Positions 22,850 through 34,655 of a stretch of DNA of 64,000 nt are shown in pieces. Made by a program: the position numbers and the translations under genes. Source of the stretch: Pocillopora verrucosa (Eukaryota > Cnidaria > Anthozoa > Scleractinia > Pocilloporidae); the NCBI RefSeq assembly GCF_036669915.1, contig NC_089318.1:22167306-22231305 (forward strand). Reading direction: 5' to 3'. The stretch's first letter is position 1, and the number at the start of each line of letters is the position of its first letter. The notes under the pieces are model-generated. The model had not been told where the DNA came from, did not search any database, and saw only the letters and a program-made list of their open reading frames with translations.

Positions 22850-23655
22850 CGTTGTTTGGCTTCAGTATCTTACGGGTAGATACTCTTGGGTTTGTAACCT
22901 TTTACTTGCTGAAAAAAAATTGCACACAGTTCATGTAAGTCTCATGCAAGGGTTCAGTTATTAGCAAGGACAACATTGGACGACCGATTGTAAATACAGC
23001 GGGATGGATGTCTCTCGCGAGAAAATTCCATAGTACGTCTATGATGCCTCGTCAAATGTGTCTCATCCTCCAACAATAAATGACCAGGTTTAAAGATGAA
23101 TTAAGAAAGATCAGAGGCTCTCAAAGGCGAAAAAGTTTTTCAGAGCGATACTTGAGCCATAGAATCTGATGATCAGCCGAGCAAATTTGAAAAGGCGCAT
23201 AAAAAATGATATGCATGCGATGTACAATTAGTTATATCCTGATGTGGAATATGAATTAATGTGGGAATGAAGCCAACAGCTGCACTAACTAAGCCCATGT
23301 CATCATGAGTGCCTCACAGCCCCCACGCGGCGATGCAGCTATAATATAACTCCCGAAGAACTCAGTATCAGGTGAGCGTTACACATTAGATTCTCCATCT
23401 GCAACCACTTAACAAGAAGTAAAGAGTAAAATGGTTGACCAAATAAACCGCAAGCCACATCAGAAAAGGAAAGGTTCAACTGCTTTTGCAGTTGTTGAAG
23501 CTTTGTGTACGATGTAGATTGTCACAGCGTTTAATATGATAGCGGTATAAGTTAGAAAACTAATAAAAATGGAGTCGGCTATCATGGTTGGAAGAAGATC
23601 TCTGGTGTCGACACTGGAGGGATAATACTGCAAAGATTTGAGCTCGTTACCACCT
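22850..23655 (-). pseudogene. Truncated GPCR pseudogene, unit E
   Basis: Shares the TM3-TM4 deletion with the other truncated copies and is most like the unit A copy (same cagcccccacgcggcg junction). Extra small lesions leave no long open frame in it. Confidence 0.85.
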
Positions 23656-24012
23656 GAATGAAAAGTGGGAACTTCAGATAGCTTTATATTCTTATGCTAC
23701 TGTTTACAGTATAATTATTTTTTGGAAATTTGACACGAGTGGATCCGTTCACTGACTCTGCCTTCTTCTTAAAATATTACCTTTTAGCTATCTTTTCATA
23801 AACGTGATGATCCTAAGCTCAATAGAGCTCGATTGTTATTTACTTCATACAAAGGTATACACCATTATGAAAAGTATGACTTAAGTCAACATTTTAAAAG
23901 GTCGAGATGTTAACTAGTTTTGTAATTATAAAACAGACATTAATGATGCCGTACATTTAAAAGCCAGATACTTGAATGTCATAAAATCTGTCACGCAGTC
24001 AAAGAAAGGCGT

Positions 24013-24987
24013 TCAGTTATTATCAGGAACGACCCTTGAAGACCGATTGAAAATTAGGCGGGGTGGCTGATTTCTGCTCCAAGACATCTTGCGAAGTTTG
24101 TTTATGATAGCGTGTCGAACATGTCTCATCTTCCAACAGTAGATGACAGGGTTCAGCGATGAATTAAGAAAGATGAGGGTCAGAGAAAATAGATAAATTT
24201 TTTTCAAAGTAGTGCTCGAGCCATAGATTCTAAAACCAACCGAGCAAATTTGAAAAGGCAGATGACAAATAGCAAACACGAGATTTACGTAGAAAATACT
24301 AATTGTAGATTTAATGAGGGCAGCAAATTTCTTCATCTCATCTGACTGAGCTTCCTCTCGTATTTGCATGGACTGGATCTGATTCTTGTGCCTTCGGACA
24401 GTTAGATAAATCTTGATATATAATACAAATGTGAGAATAAAGCCAATAGCTGCACTAGCTAAACCAATGGCATCTCGAGTGCTACGCAGCCCCCACAATA
24501 TCACTGAAGAAACAAATGTACTGTACACCCATATGGAGATCACCATATAAACAACACGCTTGTGAGTCACAAGCTCTTGGTATCTAAGGTGAAGATGAAC
24601 AGCTAAGAATCTTTCCATACTTACAACCAGAATACCTACGCATGAAGCAAGGGAGAATAAAGCGCCAGAAATACTTAGGATTCGGTAGGCGTTACAGTTT
24701 GGATTCTCCATTCGTAACCACTTGATAAGAAGTGAAATGTAGATTGGTTGGCCAAATAAACCGACAGCCACATCAGAAAAGGCGAGGTGCAGAAGAAGCG
24801 TTTTTAAAGGTTTTGCAATCGAAGCAGCTTTGTTTATCGCGTAGATTATCGCAATGTTCAACACGACGGCGGTGTGAGTAAGAAAACTGTTGAAGATACA
24901 GTTTGTGATGATGGTTGGCCGAAGATCTTTGAAATCGGCGTTGGAGGGATAATATTGGAAAGACTTGTTGCAATAGAAATCGTTCAT
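24013..24987 (-). CDS. Class A rhodopsin-like GPCR (GPCR4), subtype I
   Basis: An intact 324-residue single-exon receptor from the ATG at 24987 (MNDFYCNKSF). It is the closest intact relative of the broken GPCR1, with ERF, CVGILVVSMERF in TM3 and CHLPFQ in TM6. The TM6-TM7 loop reads TTLKKIYLFSLTLIF, and TM7 has NPVIYCW. The N-terminus has an NKS sequon at residues 7-9. Its spacer palindrome is 375 to 420 bp upstream. Ligand unknown; likely a plasma-membrane orphan receptor of the cnidarian melanocortin/adenosine-like expansion. Confidence 0.95.
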   Translation of the reverse strand: MNDFYCNKSFQYYPSNADFKDLRPTIITNCIFNSFLTHTAVVLNIAIIYAINKAASIAKPLKTLLLHLAFSDVAVGLFGQPIYISLLIKWLRMENPNCNAYRILSISGALFSLASCVGILVVSMERFLAVHLHLRYQELVTHKRVVYMVISIWVYSTFVSSVILWGLRSTRDAIGLASAAIGFILTFVLYIKIYLTVRRHKNQIQSMQIREEAQSDEMKKFAALIKSTISIFYVNLVFAICHLPFQICSVGFRIYGSSTTLKKIYLFSLTLIFLNSSLNPVIYCWKMRHVRHAIINKLRKMSWSRNQPPRLIFNRSSRVVPDNN

Positions 24988-25361
24988 GATGTCAACTCGT
25001 TTCTCTTGAATGAAAGATGGGAACCTTAGACAAACAGGATGTTGTACTGCCCTTTACGGGATAATGTTATGCATACGCGATTTTTAAGAGACAAGGTTAA
25101 ATAACACTATGACAGATGGGAATGTTTAACTAAATATTTAAATCACAAAATAGAGAATAAAGGTGCCTAACACTTGGAGCCCCAAAGCTGAATGTCAATC
25201 ATCTGTAAAAACGACTTTCAAACAATTTTTATCGGACGTTTTTTTAAACTTATTCATGTACAATTTGAAATTAACACAAACTGTTAATATACCTATCACG
25301 ATATTATGTTGCTCGCGTCTAAGCGAACCGAGACAGTCACTCACACCATTCAACACGACAA

Positions 25362-25407
25362 AAAAAAATTCCCCAATTCGGCCTACGCCGAAATGGGGAA
25401 TTTTTTT
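25362..25407. repeat. Spacer palindrome, unit E (loop CTAC)
   Basis: 21-bp arms with a single mismatch. The loop ctac is the reverse complement of the gtag loop in unit A, although the flanks are in the same orientation. Confidence 0.93.
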
Positions 25408-26837
25408 GTTCTATAGCTGAAAAGTCAAATTAAAACCGCCACTTTTGTCCATTTCATACAAAGGCTGCTGTTTCTGTCTGTTTCTGTCCTTAGAAAAGTA
25501 GAACTGTCATAATATAGAACTCAATAAGTTCATAGCAGGAAAAAAAAAATGTCCTTTCACCAGACGTTATGGAAATTTTGTAACTTGTGGAAGGAATGTA
25601 CGCCAAGAAATTAACGGTGCCTGTTACCATAGTTGTGAAAAAAAGAGCTAAATACGTAGACAAAAACGGAGTTAAGGCAGCTCTAGCATTCCTAGTTATA
25701 CAAAGTTTTAAATAATGTATGCCTCATCAAGTCGGCTGTGATCAGCACCTGCGGTGGCCACAATGAAGTAAAAGAAATAGAAAATTTCTCCCATACTTCT
25801 GATACATCATTTTAAAAGTTGACTTCCTTTACTAAAGATTTTCAAAAGTCATACGCTTTGCGTTATTTCTAGAAAGTTTTAAACCGTGAGTGACTTCCCT
25901 TCTGAATGCGCGGGCAAAAAGCGAGGAAATCGAGATGCTGTTCATGTCAGCTGTACGAGAGTTATTTACGGGCAAATATTGAACGAGAAAATGCGAGATA
26001 GGTTCTACTTCAATTTGTCTTGGGAAATCGAACCATCAAATGATTGTTTCTCTAACATTGGGAATTATATTGCATGACAAAAGGAGGAATGAGTAATTGT
26101 TATTAGCTCATTATTCGGGCAGATCCACAAGGACTTAACTTCTGTTGATAAGGAAGGCATGCTTCACTGCATCGCCAAATAAGTTGTTTAATTATTGATA
26201 TTGTAAGCCTGGGTATTGTTATTGTTTAAGAAATTTGTCAGAAACAATTACATCGCAATATTGAAAGCGGCAACGAGTGGTGACTAAGATATGACAAGCC
26301 GTGTTTAACTGACAAAGATGACATTATGTGTGTATTTAAGAGAATTAAGAAATAAACAGGTTGGCTTTGTGATGGAAGCAATTCGTTTGTATGTAGTTAA
26401 ATGAACTCAACTATCTGAATTACTGATTAAAATTAGCTAAGAGTGCTTTATTGTTTTCCTATCAGACTATTTATAGCTTACCACTGTATTTTTATTGTCA
26501 ATTTTCCTCTTATATTATGCATAGTTTATAAAATGGGAATACATACGGAATAGTGGTAGCTTGAGCGTGATTTCCATATTAAACTTTACAAAGCCCGCAG
26601 AGTGAGTCACTCAACGCATCTTATCAAGGTTCATCTCCACCGACGTTTTCCGTTTAGCAACAGAAGGTGTTTAATCCTCTTACGCAATTTACCGACGACG
26701 CCATAAAAAATCGATTTCCATATATGGCATCATCCAAACACTCGAGTTTGCACAAATGACCCGCATCCGGCACAAACTATCACGACAGATTTGCATCGAT
26801 AAAACTGCTATTATTCTATTAAAGATGACGCAAGATT

Positions 26838-27074
26838 TTAAGTTATGAATTGTACGCTTTGCGTAATTTCTAAAAAGCTGAAAACCGCGGGCGATTTCCC
26901 TCTGAATACGTTGGGAAAAGGCGAGAAGTTCAACATACTTAATATTAATATTGTGTGACGTTTTTCAAAGATGATGAGTATTGGAGACTTGATTAAAGTT
27001 GGCTTAAGTAAGAGAGAGGATATCCACACAGCATTACCCCAGTTTGGGTGAAATGTGAACGCAGCTGTTGCCAT
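26838..27074 (-). CDS. Conserved 78-residue spacer ORF, unit E (doubtful)
   Basis: The third full-length copy of the MATA(V/A)FTFHPNWGNAVW frame, with two or three substitutions. No domain recognised. Confidence 0.22.
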   Translation of the reverse strand: MATAAFTFHPNWGNAVWISSLLLKPTLIKSPILIIFEKRHTILILSMLNFSPFPNVFRGKSPAVFSFLEITQSVQFIT

Positions 27075-27229
27075 GCATGGACTATATTCTGTTCATAACA
27101 TTTAACCTACACGAATCCGCCGTCCTTTTGTTTATACTCGTAGGGAAAAGAACTAGCTTGAAAGTTATAAAACATAGAAAAGAGATTGCGCGATGATCAA
27201 CAGCGCAGAACATTAGTTACTAAACGTTC

Positions 27230-27500
27230 GTCTCACTTGGAAGATTTTATTAGAAAAATGAAGGAAAAGCACTATTATCCATTGCGACCATCTGAAATTA
27301 GAAAAGAGTGTGCAAACACGCAGAGGGAGCCTATCTTTTTGCGCTTGTCTCTCTACAACAAATTTGACAAACAATTCGGCTGAGCAAAGGGGGACGAGCA
27401 GGAGATTAAGGAGCCCTACATCGAGTTTAATTCCTCGTTCAAAGCTCTCAAGCGCCCTGTTCGATTGGTTGTATTCCGCTATCAAAAATGTATCTAAAAG
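27230..27500 (+). pseudogene. Plus-strand coding remnant, unit E
   Basis: A homologue of 7340-7620. The upstream frame reads HLEDFIRKMKEKHYYPLRP and then LSLYNKFDKQFG, ended by TGA; the sequence after the stop still encodes EPYIEFNSSFKAL. Confidence 0.4.
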
Positions 27501-27639
27501 TTGATATAGAAAATGATATGCCTGCTTCTACTTTTATTTTTATCAAAAACAATTTCACTTCACTGTCCATATCGAAAATAAATCTAGCATTACTGTTCAC
27601 TTGAATTCCATCTTTCCTGATTAATAATTTGTATACCAT

Positions 27640-28435
27640 CGTTGTTTGGTTTCAGTATCTTACGGGTAGATACTCTTGGGTTTGTCACCTTTTACCCGCT
27701 GAAAAAAATTTGCACACAGTTCATGTTAGTCTCACGCAAGAGTTCAGTTATCAGCAAGGACAACATTGGACGACCGATTGTAATTACAGCGGCATGGATG
27801 TCTCTCGCGAGACAAGTTCCATAGTACGTCTATGATGCCTCGTCGAATGTGTCTCATCCTCCAACAATAAATGACCAGGTTTAAAGATGAATTAAGAAAG
27901 ATCAGTCTCTCAAAGGCGAAAAATTTTTTTCTGAGTGATACTTGAGCCATAGAATCTGATGATCAGCCGAGCAAATTTGAAAAGGCGCATAAAAAATGAT
28001 ATGCATGCGATGTACAATTAGTTATATTCTTATGTGGAATATGAATTAACGTGGGAATGAAGCTAACAGCTGCACTAACTACGCCAATGGCATTATGAGT
28101 GCTTCACATCCCCCAGGCGGCGATGCAGTTATAAATGTAACTCCAGAAATACTCAACATCAGGTAAGCATTACACCTTAGATTCTCCATCTGTAACCACT
28201 TTACAAGAAGTGAAGTGTAAAATGGTTGACCAAATAAACCGCAAGCCTCATCAGAAAGGAAAGGTTCAACTACTTTTGCAGTTGTTGAAGTTTTGTGTAT
28301 GACGAAGATTGTCACAACGTTCAATATGATGGCGGTATAAGTTAGAAAACTGTTAAAAATAAAGTCGGCTGTCATGGTTGAAAGAAGGTCTCTGGTGTTG
28401 TCACTGGAGGGAAAATACTGCAAAGATTTGAGCTC
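27640..28435 (-). pseudogene. Truncated GPCR pseudogene, unit F
   Basis: The TM1-TM3 part (28079-28423) ends in the same deletion junction as the other truncated copies. The 3' part (27744-27950) still reads LIFLNSSLNLVIYCWRMRH of TM7 and the tail. Confidence 0.9.
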
Positions 28436-28797
28436 GTTACCTCTTGAGTGAAAACTGGGAAATCAGATAGCTACATACTGTTATGCTAATGTTTACGGTA
28501 TTTGTTTTGTTTGGAAACTTGACACGAGTGGATCACTGACTCTACTTTCTTCTTAAATTATTACCCTTTAGCTATCCTTTCATAAACGTGGCGATCCTAA
28601 GCTTAATAGAGCTCGATTGTTGTTAACTTCATACAAAGGTATACACCATTTTGAAAAGTATGGCTTAAGTCAACATTTTAAAAGTTCGGGATGTTAACTA
28701 GTTTTGTAATTATAAAACAGACATTAATGATGCCATACACTTAGTAGCCTGAAACTTGAATGTCATAAAATCTGTCACGCAGTACAAAGAAAGGCGT

Positions 28798-29772
28798 TCA
28801 GTAATTATCAGGAACGACCCTTGAAGACCGATTGAAAATTTGGCGGGGTGGCTGATTTCTGCTCCGAGACATCTTGTGAAGTATGTCTATGATAGCGTGT
28901 CGAACATTTCTCATCTTCCAACAGTAGATGACAGGGTTCAGTGATGAATTAAGAAAGATGAGGGTCACTGAGAGAAGATTATATTTTTTCAAAGCAATGC
29001 TCGAACCATAGATTATAAAACCAACCGAGCAAATGTGAAAAGGCAGATGACAAACTGCAAACACGATAGTTACGTAGAAAATACTAATGGTAGATTTAAT
29101 GAGGGCAGCAATTTTTTTTATCTCATCTGACTGAGCTTCTTCTCGAATTTGCATGGACTGTATCTGATTCTTGTGCCTTCGGACAGTTAAATAAATCTTG
29201 ATATAGAATGCAAATATGAGAATAAAGCCGATAGCTGCAGTAACTGAACTAAAAGCATTTGGAGTCCTACGCGGCTCCCAAAATGTCATTGAAGAAACAA
29301 ATATACTATACACCCATATTGAGATCACCATATAAACAACACGCTTGTGAGTCACAAGCTCTTGATATCTGAGGTGAAGATGAACAGCTAAGAACCTGTC
29401 CATACTTACAACCACAACACCTGAAGACGACGCAATTGCTAATAAATGGCCAGAATTACTTAGGATTCGGTAAACGTTACAGCTTGGATTCTCCATTTGT
29501 AACCACTTGACAAGAAGTGAAGTGTAAACTGGATGACATAAGAAACCGACAGCCACATCAGAAAAGGCGAGGTGCAGAAGAATCGTTTTTAAAGGTTTTG
29601 CAATTGTTGCAGCTTTGTGTATCGCATAAATTGTCACAATGTTCAACATGATGGCAGTATGAGTTAGAAAACTGTTGAAGATACAGTTGGCGATAATGGT
29701 TGACCGAAGATCTTTGAAGTCTCGCTTGGAGGGATAATACTGGAAAGACTCGTTACAATAAAATTCGCTCAT
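28798..29772 (-). CDS. Class A rhodopsin-like GPCR (GPCR5), subtype II
   Basis: An intact 324-residue single-exon receptor from the ATG at 29772 (MSEFYCNESF). Subtype II features are VGFLCHPVYTSLL, SNSGHLLAIASS and DRF. Its TM4-TM5 loop differs (FWEPRRTPNAF against LWGLRRTPNAF in GPCR2), which could alter the ligand pocket. TM6 has CHLPFH and TM7 NPVIYCW. Its spacer palindrome has been deleted, so it is the natural comparison for any effect of the palindrome on expression. Confidence 0.95.
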   Translation of the reverse strand: MSEFYCNESFQYYPSKRDFKDLRSTIIANCIFNSFLTHTAIMLNIVTIYAIHKAATIAKPLKTILLHLAFSDVAVGFLCHPVYTSLLVKWLQMENPSCNVYRILSNSGHLLAIASSSGVVVVSMDRFLAVHLHLRYQELVTHKRVVYMVISIWVYSIFVSSMTFWEPRRTPNAFSSVTAAIGFILIFAFYIKIYLTVRRHKNQIQSMQIREEAQSDEIKKIAALIKSTISIFYVTIVFAVCHLPFHICSVGFIIYGSSIALKKYNLLSVTLIFLNSSLNPVIYCWKMRNVRHAIIDILHKMSRSRNQPPRQIFNRSSRVVPDNY

Positions 29773-30439
29773 GATGTCAATTCCGCTTATCTTGAAAGAA
29801 AAATGGGAACCTCAAACAAGCAGGATGTTGTATTGTATAATGTTATGCCTACGCATTTTTTAAGAGAAAAGGTTAGATAACACTAGGACAGGTGGGAATG
29901 TTTAAATAATTATTTAAAGCTCAAAATAGAGAATAAAGGTGTCTAACACTTAGAGCCCCAAAGCTAAATGTCATATCATCTGTAAAAACGACTTCCAAAC
30001 AATTTTTATTGGACACTTTTTTAAACTTATTTATCTACAATAATTTTTCACTCTTTTGAAATTAACACAAACTGTTCAAGTAAAATAATTATCAAGAAAC
30101 TGTTACTCGCGTCTAAGCGAACCGAGACAATCACTCATTACATAAACTCTAAACTACTAAACTAAAATAATTTGACAAACAATTCGGCTGAGCAAAGGGG
30201 GACGAGCAGGAGATTAAGGAGCCCTACATCGAGTTTAATTCCTCGTTCAAAGCACTCAAGCGCCTTGTTCGATTGGTTGTATTCCGCTATCAAAACTTTA
30301 TCTAAAAGTTGATATAGAAAATGATATGCCTGCTTCTACTTTTATTTTTATCAAAAACAATTTCACTTCACTGTCCATCGAAAATAAATCAAGCATTATT
30401 GTTCACTTGAATTCCGTCTTTCCCGATTAATAATTTGTA
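29773..30439. other. Shortened spacer, unit F
   Basis: The receptor 5' flank runs to about 30145 and then joins directly, through a short taaactctaaactactaaac word, to the 3' end of the plus-strand coding remnant (about 30165). About 2.1 kb of spacer, including the palindrome, is absent. Confidence 0.8.
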
Positions 30440-31243
30440 TACCATCGTTGTTTGGCTTCAGTATCTTACGGGTAGATACTCTTGGGTTTGTCACCTTTTA
30501 CCCGCTGAAAACAAATTGCACACAGTTCATGTTAGTCTCACGCAAGGGTTCAGTTATTAGCAAGGACAACATTGGACGACCGATTTTAAATACAGCGGGA
30601 TGGATGTCTCTCGCGAGACAAGTTCCATACTACGTCTATGATGCCTCGTCGAATGTGTCTCATCCTCCAACAATAAATGACCGGGTTTAAAGATGAATTA
30701 AGAAAGATCAGAGTCTCTCAAAGGCGAAAAAGTTTTTTCAGAGCGATACTTGAGCCATAGAATCTGATGATCAGCCGAGCAAATTTGAAAAGGTGCATAA
30801 AAAATGATATGTATGCGATGTACAATTAGTTATATTCTGATGTGGAATATGAATTAACGTTGGAATGAAGCCAATAGTTGCACTAACTACGCCAATGGCA
30901 TCATGAGTGCTTCACATCCCCCAGGCGGCGATGCAGTTATAAATGTAACTCCAGAAATACTCAGCATCAGGTAAGCGTTACACCTTAGATTCTCCATCTG
31001 TAACCACTTAACAAGAAGTGAAGTGTAAAATGGTTGACCAAATAAACCGCAAGCCTCATCTGAAAGGAAAGGTTCAACTACTTTTGCAGTTGTTGATGTT
31101 TTGTGTATGACGAAGATTGTCACAACGTTCAATATGATGGCGGTATAAGTTAGAAAACTGTTAAAAATAAAGTCGGCTATCATGATTGAAAGAAGGTCTC
31201 TGGTGTCGACACTGGAGGGATAATACTGCAAAGATTTGAGCTC
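30440..31243 (-). pseudogene. Truncated GPCR pseudogene, unit G
   Basis: Same architecture and same TM3-TM4 deletion as in the other units. TM1-TM3 part 30887-31231; TM7 part near 30660-30720 with NPVIY. Confidence 0.9.
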
Positions 31244-31513
31244 GTTACCTCTTGAGTGAAAACTGGGAACTTCAGATAGCTACATACTGTTATGCTAATG
31301 TTTACGGTATTTGTTTTGTTTGGAAACTTGACACGAGTGAATCACTGACTCTACCTTCTTAAATTATTACCCTTTAGCTATCCTTTCATAAACGTGGTGA
31401 TCCTAAGCTCAATAGAGCTCGATTGTTGTTTACTTCATACAAAGGTATACACCATTTTGAATGGTGTATACTTGAATTTCATAAAATCTGTCACGCATTA
31501 CAAAGAAAGGCGT

Positions 31514-32488
31514 TCAGTAATTATCAGGAACGACCCTTGAAGACCGATTGAAAATTAGGCGGGGTGGCTGATTTCTGCTCCGAGACATCTTGCGAAGTAT
31601 GTTTATGATAGCGTGTCGAACATGTCTCATCTTCCAACAGTAGATGACAGGGTTCAGTGATGAATGAAGAAAGATGAGGGTCACTGAGAGAAGATTATAT
31701 TTTTTTAAAGCAATGCTCGAGCCAGAGATTTTAAAACCAACCGAGCAAATGTGAAAAGGCAGATGACAAACTGCAAACACGATAGCTACGTAGAAAATAC
31801 TAATCGTAGATTTAATGAGGGCAGCAAATTTTTTTATCTCATCTGACTGAGCTTCTTCTCGAATTTGCATGGACTGTATCTGATTCTTGTGCTTTCGGAC
31901 AGTTAAATAAATCTTGATATAGAATGCAAATATGAGAATAAAGCCGATAGCTACAGTAACTGAACTAAAAGCATTTGGAGTTCTACGTAGCCCCCACAAT
32001 GTCATTGAAGAAACAAATATACTGTACACCCATATTGAGATCACCATATAAACAACACGCTTGTGAGTCACAAGCTCTTGGTATCTGAGGTGAAGATGAA
32101 CAGCTAAGAACCTGTCCATACTTACAGCCACAACACCTAAAGACGACGCAATTGCTAATAAATGGCCAGAATTACTTAGGATTCGGTAAACGTTACAGCT
32201 TGGATTCTCCATTTGTAACCACTTGACAAGAAGTGAAGTGTAAACTGGGTGACATAAGAAACCGACAGCCACATCAGAAAAGGCTAGGTGCAGAAGAAGC
32301 GTTTTTAAAGGTTTTGCAATTGTTGCAGCTGTGTGTATCGCATAAATTGTCACAATGTTCAACATGATGGCAGTATGAGTTAGAAAACTGTTGAAGATAC
32401 AGTTGGCGATAATGGTTGACCGAAGATCTTTGAAATCGAAGTTGGAGGGATAATACTGGAAAGACTCGTTACAATAAGATTCGCTCAT
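31514..32488 (-). CDS. Class A rhodopsin-like GPCR (GPCR6), subtype II
   Basis: An intact 324-residue single-exon receptor from the ATG at 32488 (MSESYCNESF). It is very close to GPCR2 but has AVSMDRF in TM3, AIHTAATIAKP after TM1 (His-Thr in place of His-Lys) and VRKHKN in place of VRRHKN in loop 3. The TM7 motif NPVIYCW is kept. About 240 bp of the usual flank between it and its truncated partner has been lost. It is the last receptor of the array. Ligand unknown. Confidence 0.95.
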   Translation of the reverse strand: MSESYCNESFQYYPSNFDFKDLRSTIIANCIFNSFLTHTAIMLNIVTIYAIHTAATIAKPLKTLLLHLAFSDVAVGFLCHPVYTSLLVKWLQMENPSCNVYRILSNSGHLLAIASSLGVVAVSMDRFLAVHLHLRYQELVTHKRVVYMVISIWVYSIFVSSMTLWGLRRTPNAFSSVTVAIGFILIFAFYIKIYLTVRKHKNQIQSMQIREEAQSDEIKKFAALIKSTISIFYVAIVFAVCHLPFHICSVGFKISGSSIALKKYNLLSVTLIFLHSSLNPVIYCWKMRHVRHAIINILRKMSRSRNQPPRLIFNRSSRVVPDNY

Positions 32489-34390
32489 GATGTCAATTCC
32501 GCTTATCTTGAAAGAAAAATGGGAACCTCAAACAAGCAGGATGTTGTATTGCCCTTTGCGGGATAATGTTATGCCTACGCGATTTTTAAGAGAAAAAGTT
32601 AGATAACACTAGGACAGGTGGGAATGTTTAACTAATTATTCAAAGCTCAAAATAGAGAATAAAGGTGTCTAACACTTAGAGCTAAATGTCATATCATCTG
32701 TAAAAACGACTTCCAAACAATTTTTATTGGACACTTTTTTTAAACTTATTTATCTACAATAATTTTTCACCCTTTTGAAATTAACATAAACTGTTCAAGT
32801 AAAATAATTATCACGAAACTATTACTCGCGTCTAAGCGAACCGAGACAATCACTCATTACCATAAACTCTCAAATTTCCCATTTCGGCGCAGACCGAAAT
32901 GGGTAATAATTTGTTTTATAGCTGAAAAGTCAAATTAAAGCCGCCAATTTTGTCCATTTCATACAAAGGCTACTGTTTCTGTCCTTAGAAAAGTAGTCAT
33001 GGTCATGGCCCAAAAAAAAAAAAAAAAGGGTGGCCACCAGACGGTAAAATGACTCACTTTGGAGTTGTTATGGAAATTTTGTTGCTTGTGGAAGGAATAT
33101 CTCCCGAGAAATTAATGGTGCTTGTTAACATAATTATGATATAAAGAGCGAAAGACGTAGACAAAAACGGAGTTGAGGCAGCTCTAGCATTCCTAGTTAT
33201 ACTAAGTTTTAAATAATGTATGCCACATCAAGTCTGCTGTGATCAGCACCTGCAGTGACCACAGTGAAAAACAAAAAAAATCGAAAATTTCTCTCGTACT
33301 TTAAATACATCATTTTTAAAAGTTGACTTCCTCAATAAATTTGTTTAGGCTTCTTAGATGTTGATATGATTTAGCTAACCCATACTGCTGCTTTTTTCGA
33401 TAAAAACGATTTACTAAAGATTTTCAAAAGTCATATGCGTTGCGTTATTTCTAGAAAGTTTTAAACCGTGAGTGACTTCCCTTCTGAATGCGTGGGCAAA
33501 AAGCAAGGAGATCGAGGTGTTGTTCATGTCAGCTGTACGAGTGTTATTTATGGCAAATATTGAACGAGAAAATGTGAGATAGGTTCTACTTCAATTTGTC
33601 ATGGGAAATCGAACCACCTAATGATTGTTTCTCCGTAACATTGGGAATTATATTGCATGACAAGAGGAGGAATGAGTAATTGTTAGTAGCTCATTATTCA
33701 GGCCGATCCACAAGGACTTAACTTCCGTTGATAAGGAAGGCATGCTTCACTGCATCGCCAAATAAGTTGTTGAATTATTGATATTGTAAGCCAGGCTATT
33801 GTTATTGTTTAAGATCTTTGTCGGAAACAATTATATCGCAATATTGAAAGCGGCGACGAACGGTGACTAAGATATGACAAGCCGTGTTTAACAAAGATGA
33901 CACTATGTGTGTATTTAAGAGAATTAAGAAATAAACAGGTTGGCTTCGTGATGGAAGCAATTCGTTGGTATGTAGTTGAATGAACTCAACTATCTGAATT
34001 ACTGATTAAAATTAGCTAAGAGTGCTTTATTGTTTTCCTATCAGACTATTTATAGCTTACCACTGTATTGTTATTGTCAACTTTCCTCTTATATTGTGCA
34101 TAGTTTATAAAATGGGAATACATACGGAATAGTGGTATCTTGAGCGTGATTTCCATATTAAGCTTTGCAAAGCCCGCAGAGTGAGTCACTCAGGGCATCT
34201 TATCAAGGTTCATCTTCACCGACGTTTTGCGTTGAGCAACAGAAGGTGTTTAATCCTCTTACGCAATTTACCGACGACGCCATAAAAAATCGATTTCCAT
34301 ATATGGCATCATCCAAACACTCGAGTTTGCACAAATGACCCGCATCCGGCACAAACTATCACGACAGATTTGCATCGGTAAAAGTGCTAG
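32489..34390. other. Receptor flank and terminal spacer, unit G
   Basis: Spacer homology ends abruptly at about 34390 (gtaaaagtgcta), the point where unit E homology begins at 22035. An A run lies near 33010-33027. No gene. Confidence 0.7.
32878..32903. repeat. Spacer palindrome, unit G (loop GCAG)
   Basis: Arms cccatttcggc and accgaaatggg with one mismatch and loop gcag, about 390 bp upstream of the GPCR6 start. Confidence 0.9.
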
Positions 34391-34655
34391 TCAAATAATT
34401 TGGGGTGACACGCTGATGACTAATTAGATTCAAAAAAATTAACGCCTGTTCGACTAATGAAAGAATAATCAGTGATACTAGTCGTCAAAATCTTGAACAT
34501 TTGAACTGAGTCGCATATGTTTTATGACTACGTAACGAGCCGCTGCTTCAGACACTTAGACTTTCAAATTGTCATCAGTCACGCCTATATGGTGACGTAA
34601 AGCGATTCGGGCGAGTTAACAGGAACTGCGATATTTGAGTAGGTCGTTTAGAACA

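Larger units (their letters stand above)
24988..27639. other. Receptor 5' flank and spacer, unit E
   Basis: A full-length spacer containing the uninterrupted counterpart of the LINE target site (near 25343), the palindrome (25362-25407), a 78-codon minus frame (26838-27074) and the plus-strand coding remnant (27230-27500). About 65 bp found in unit A near 5835-5940 is missing near 25830. Confidence 0.7.
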
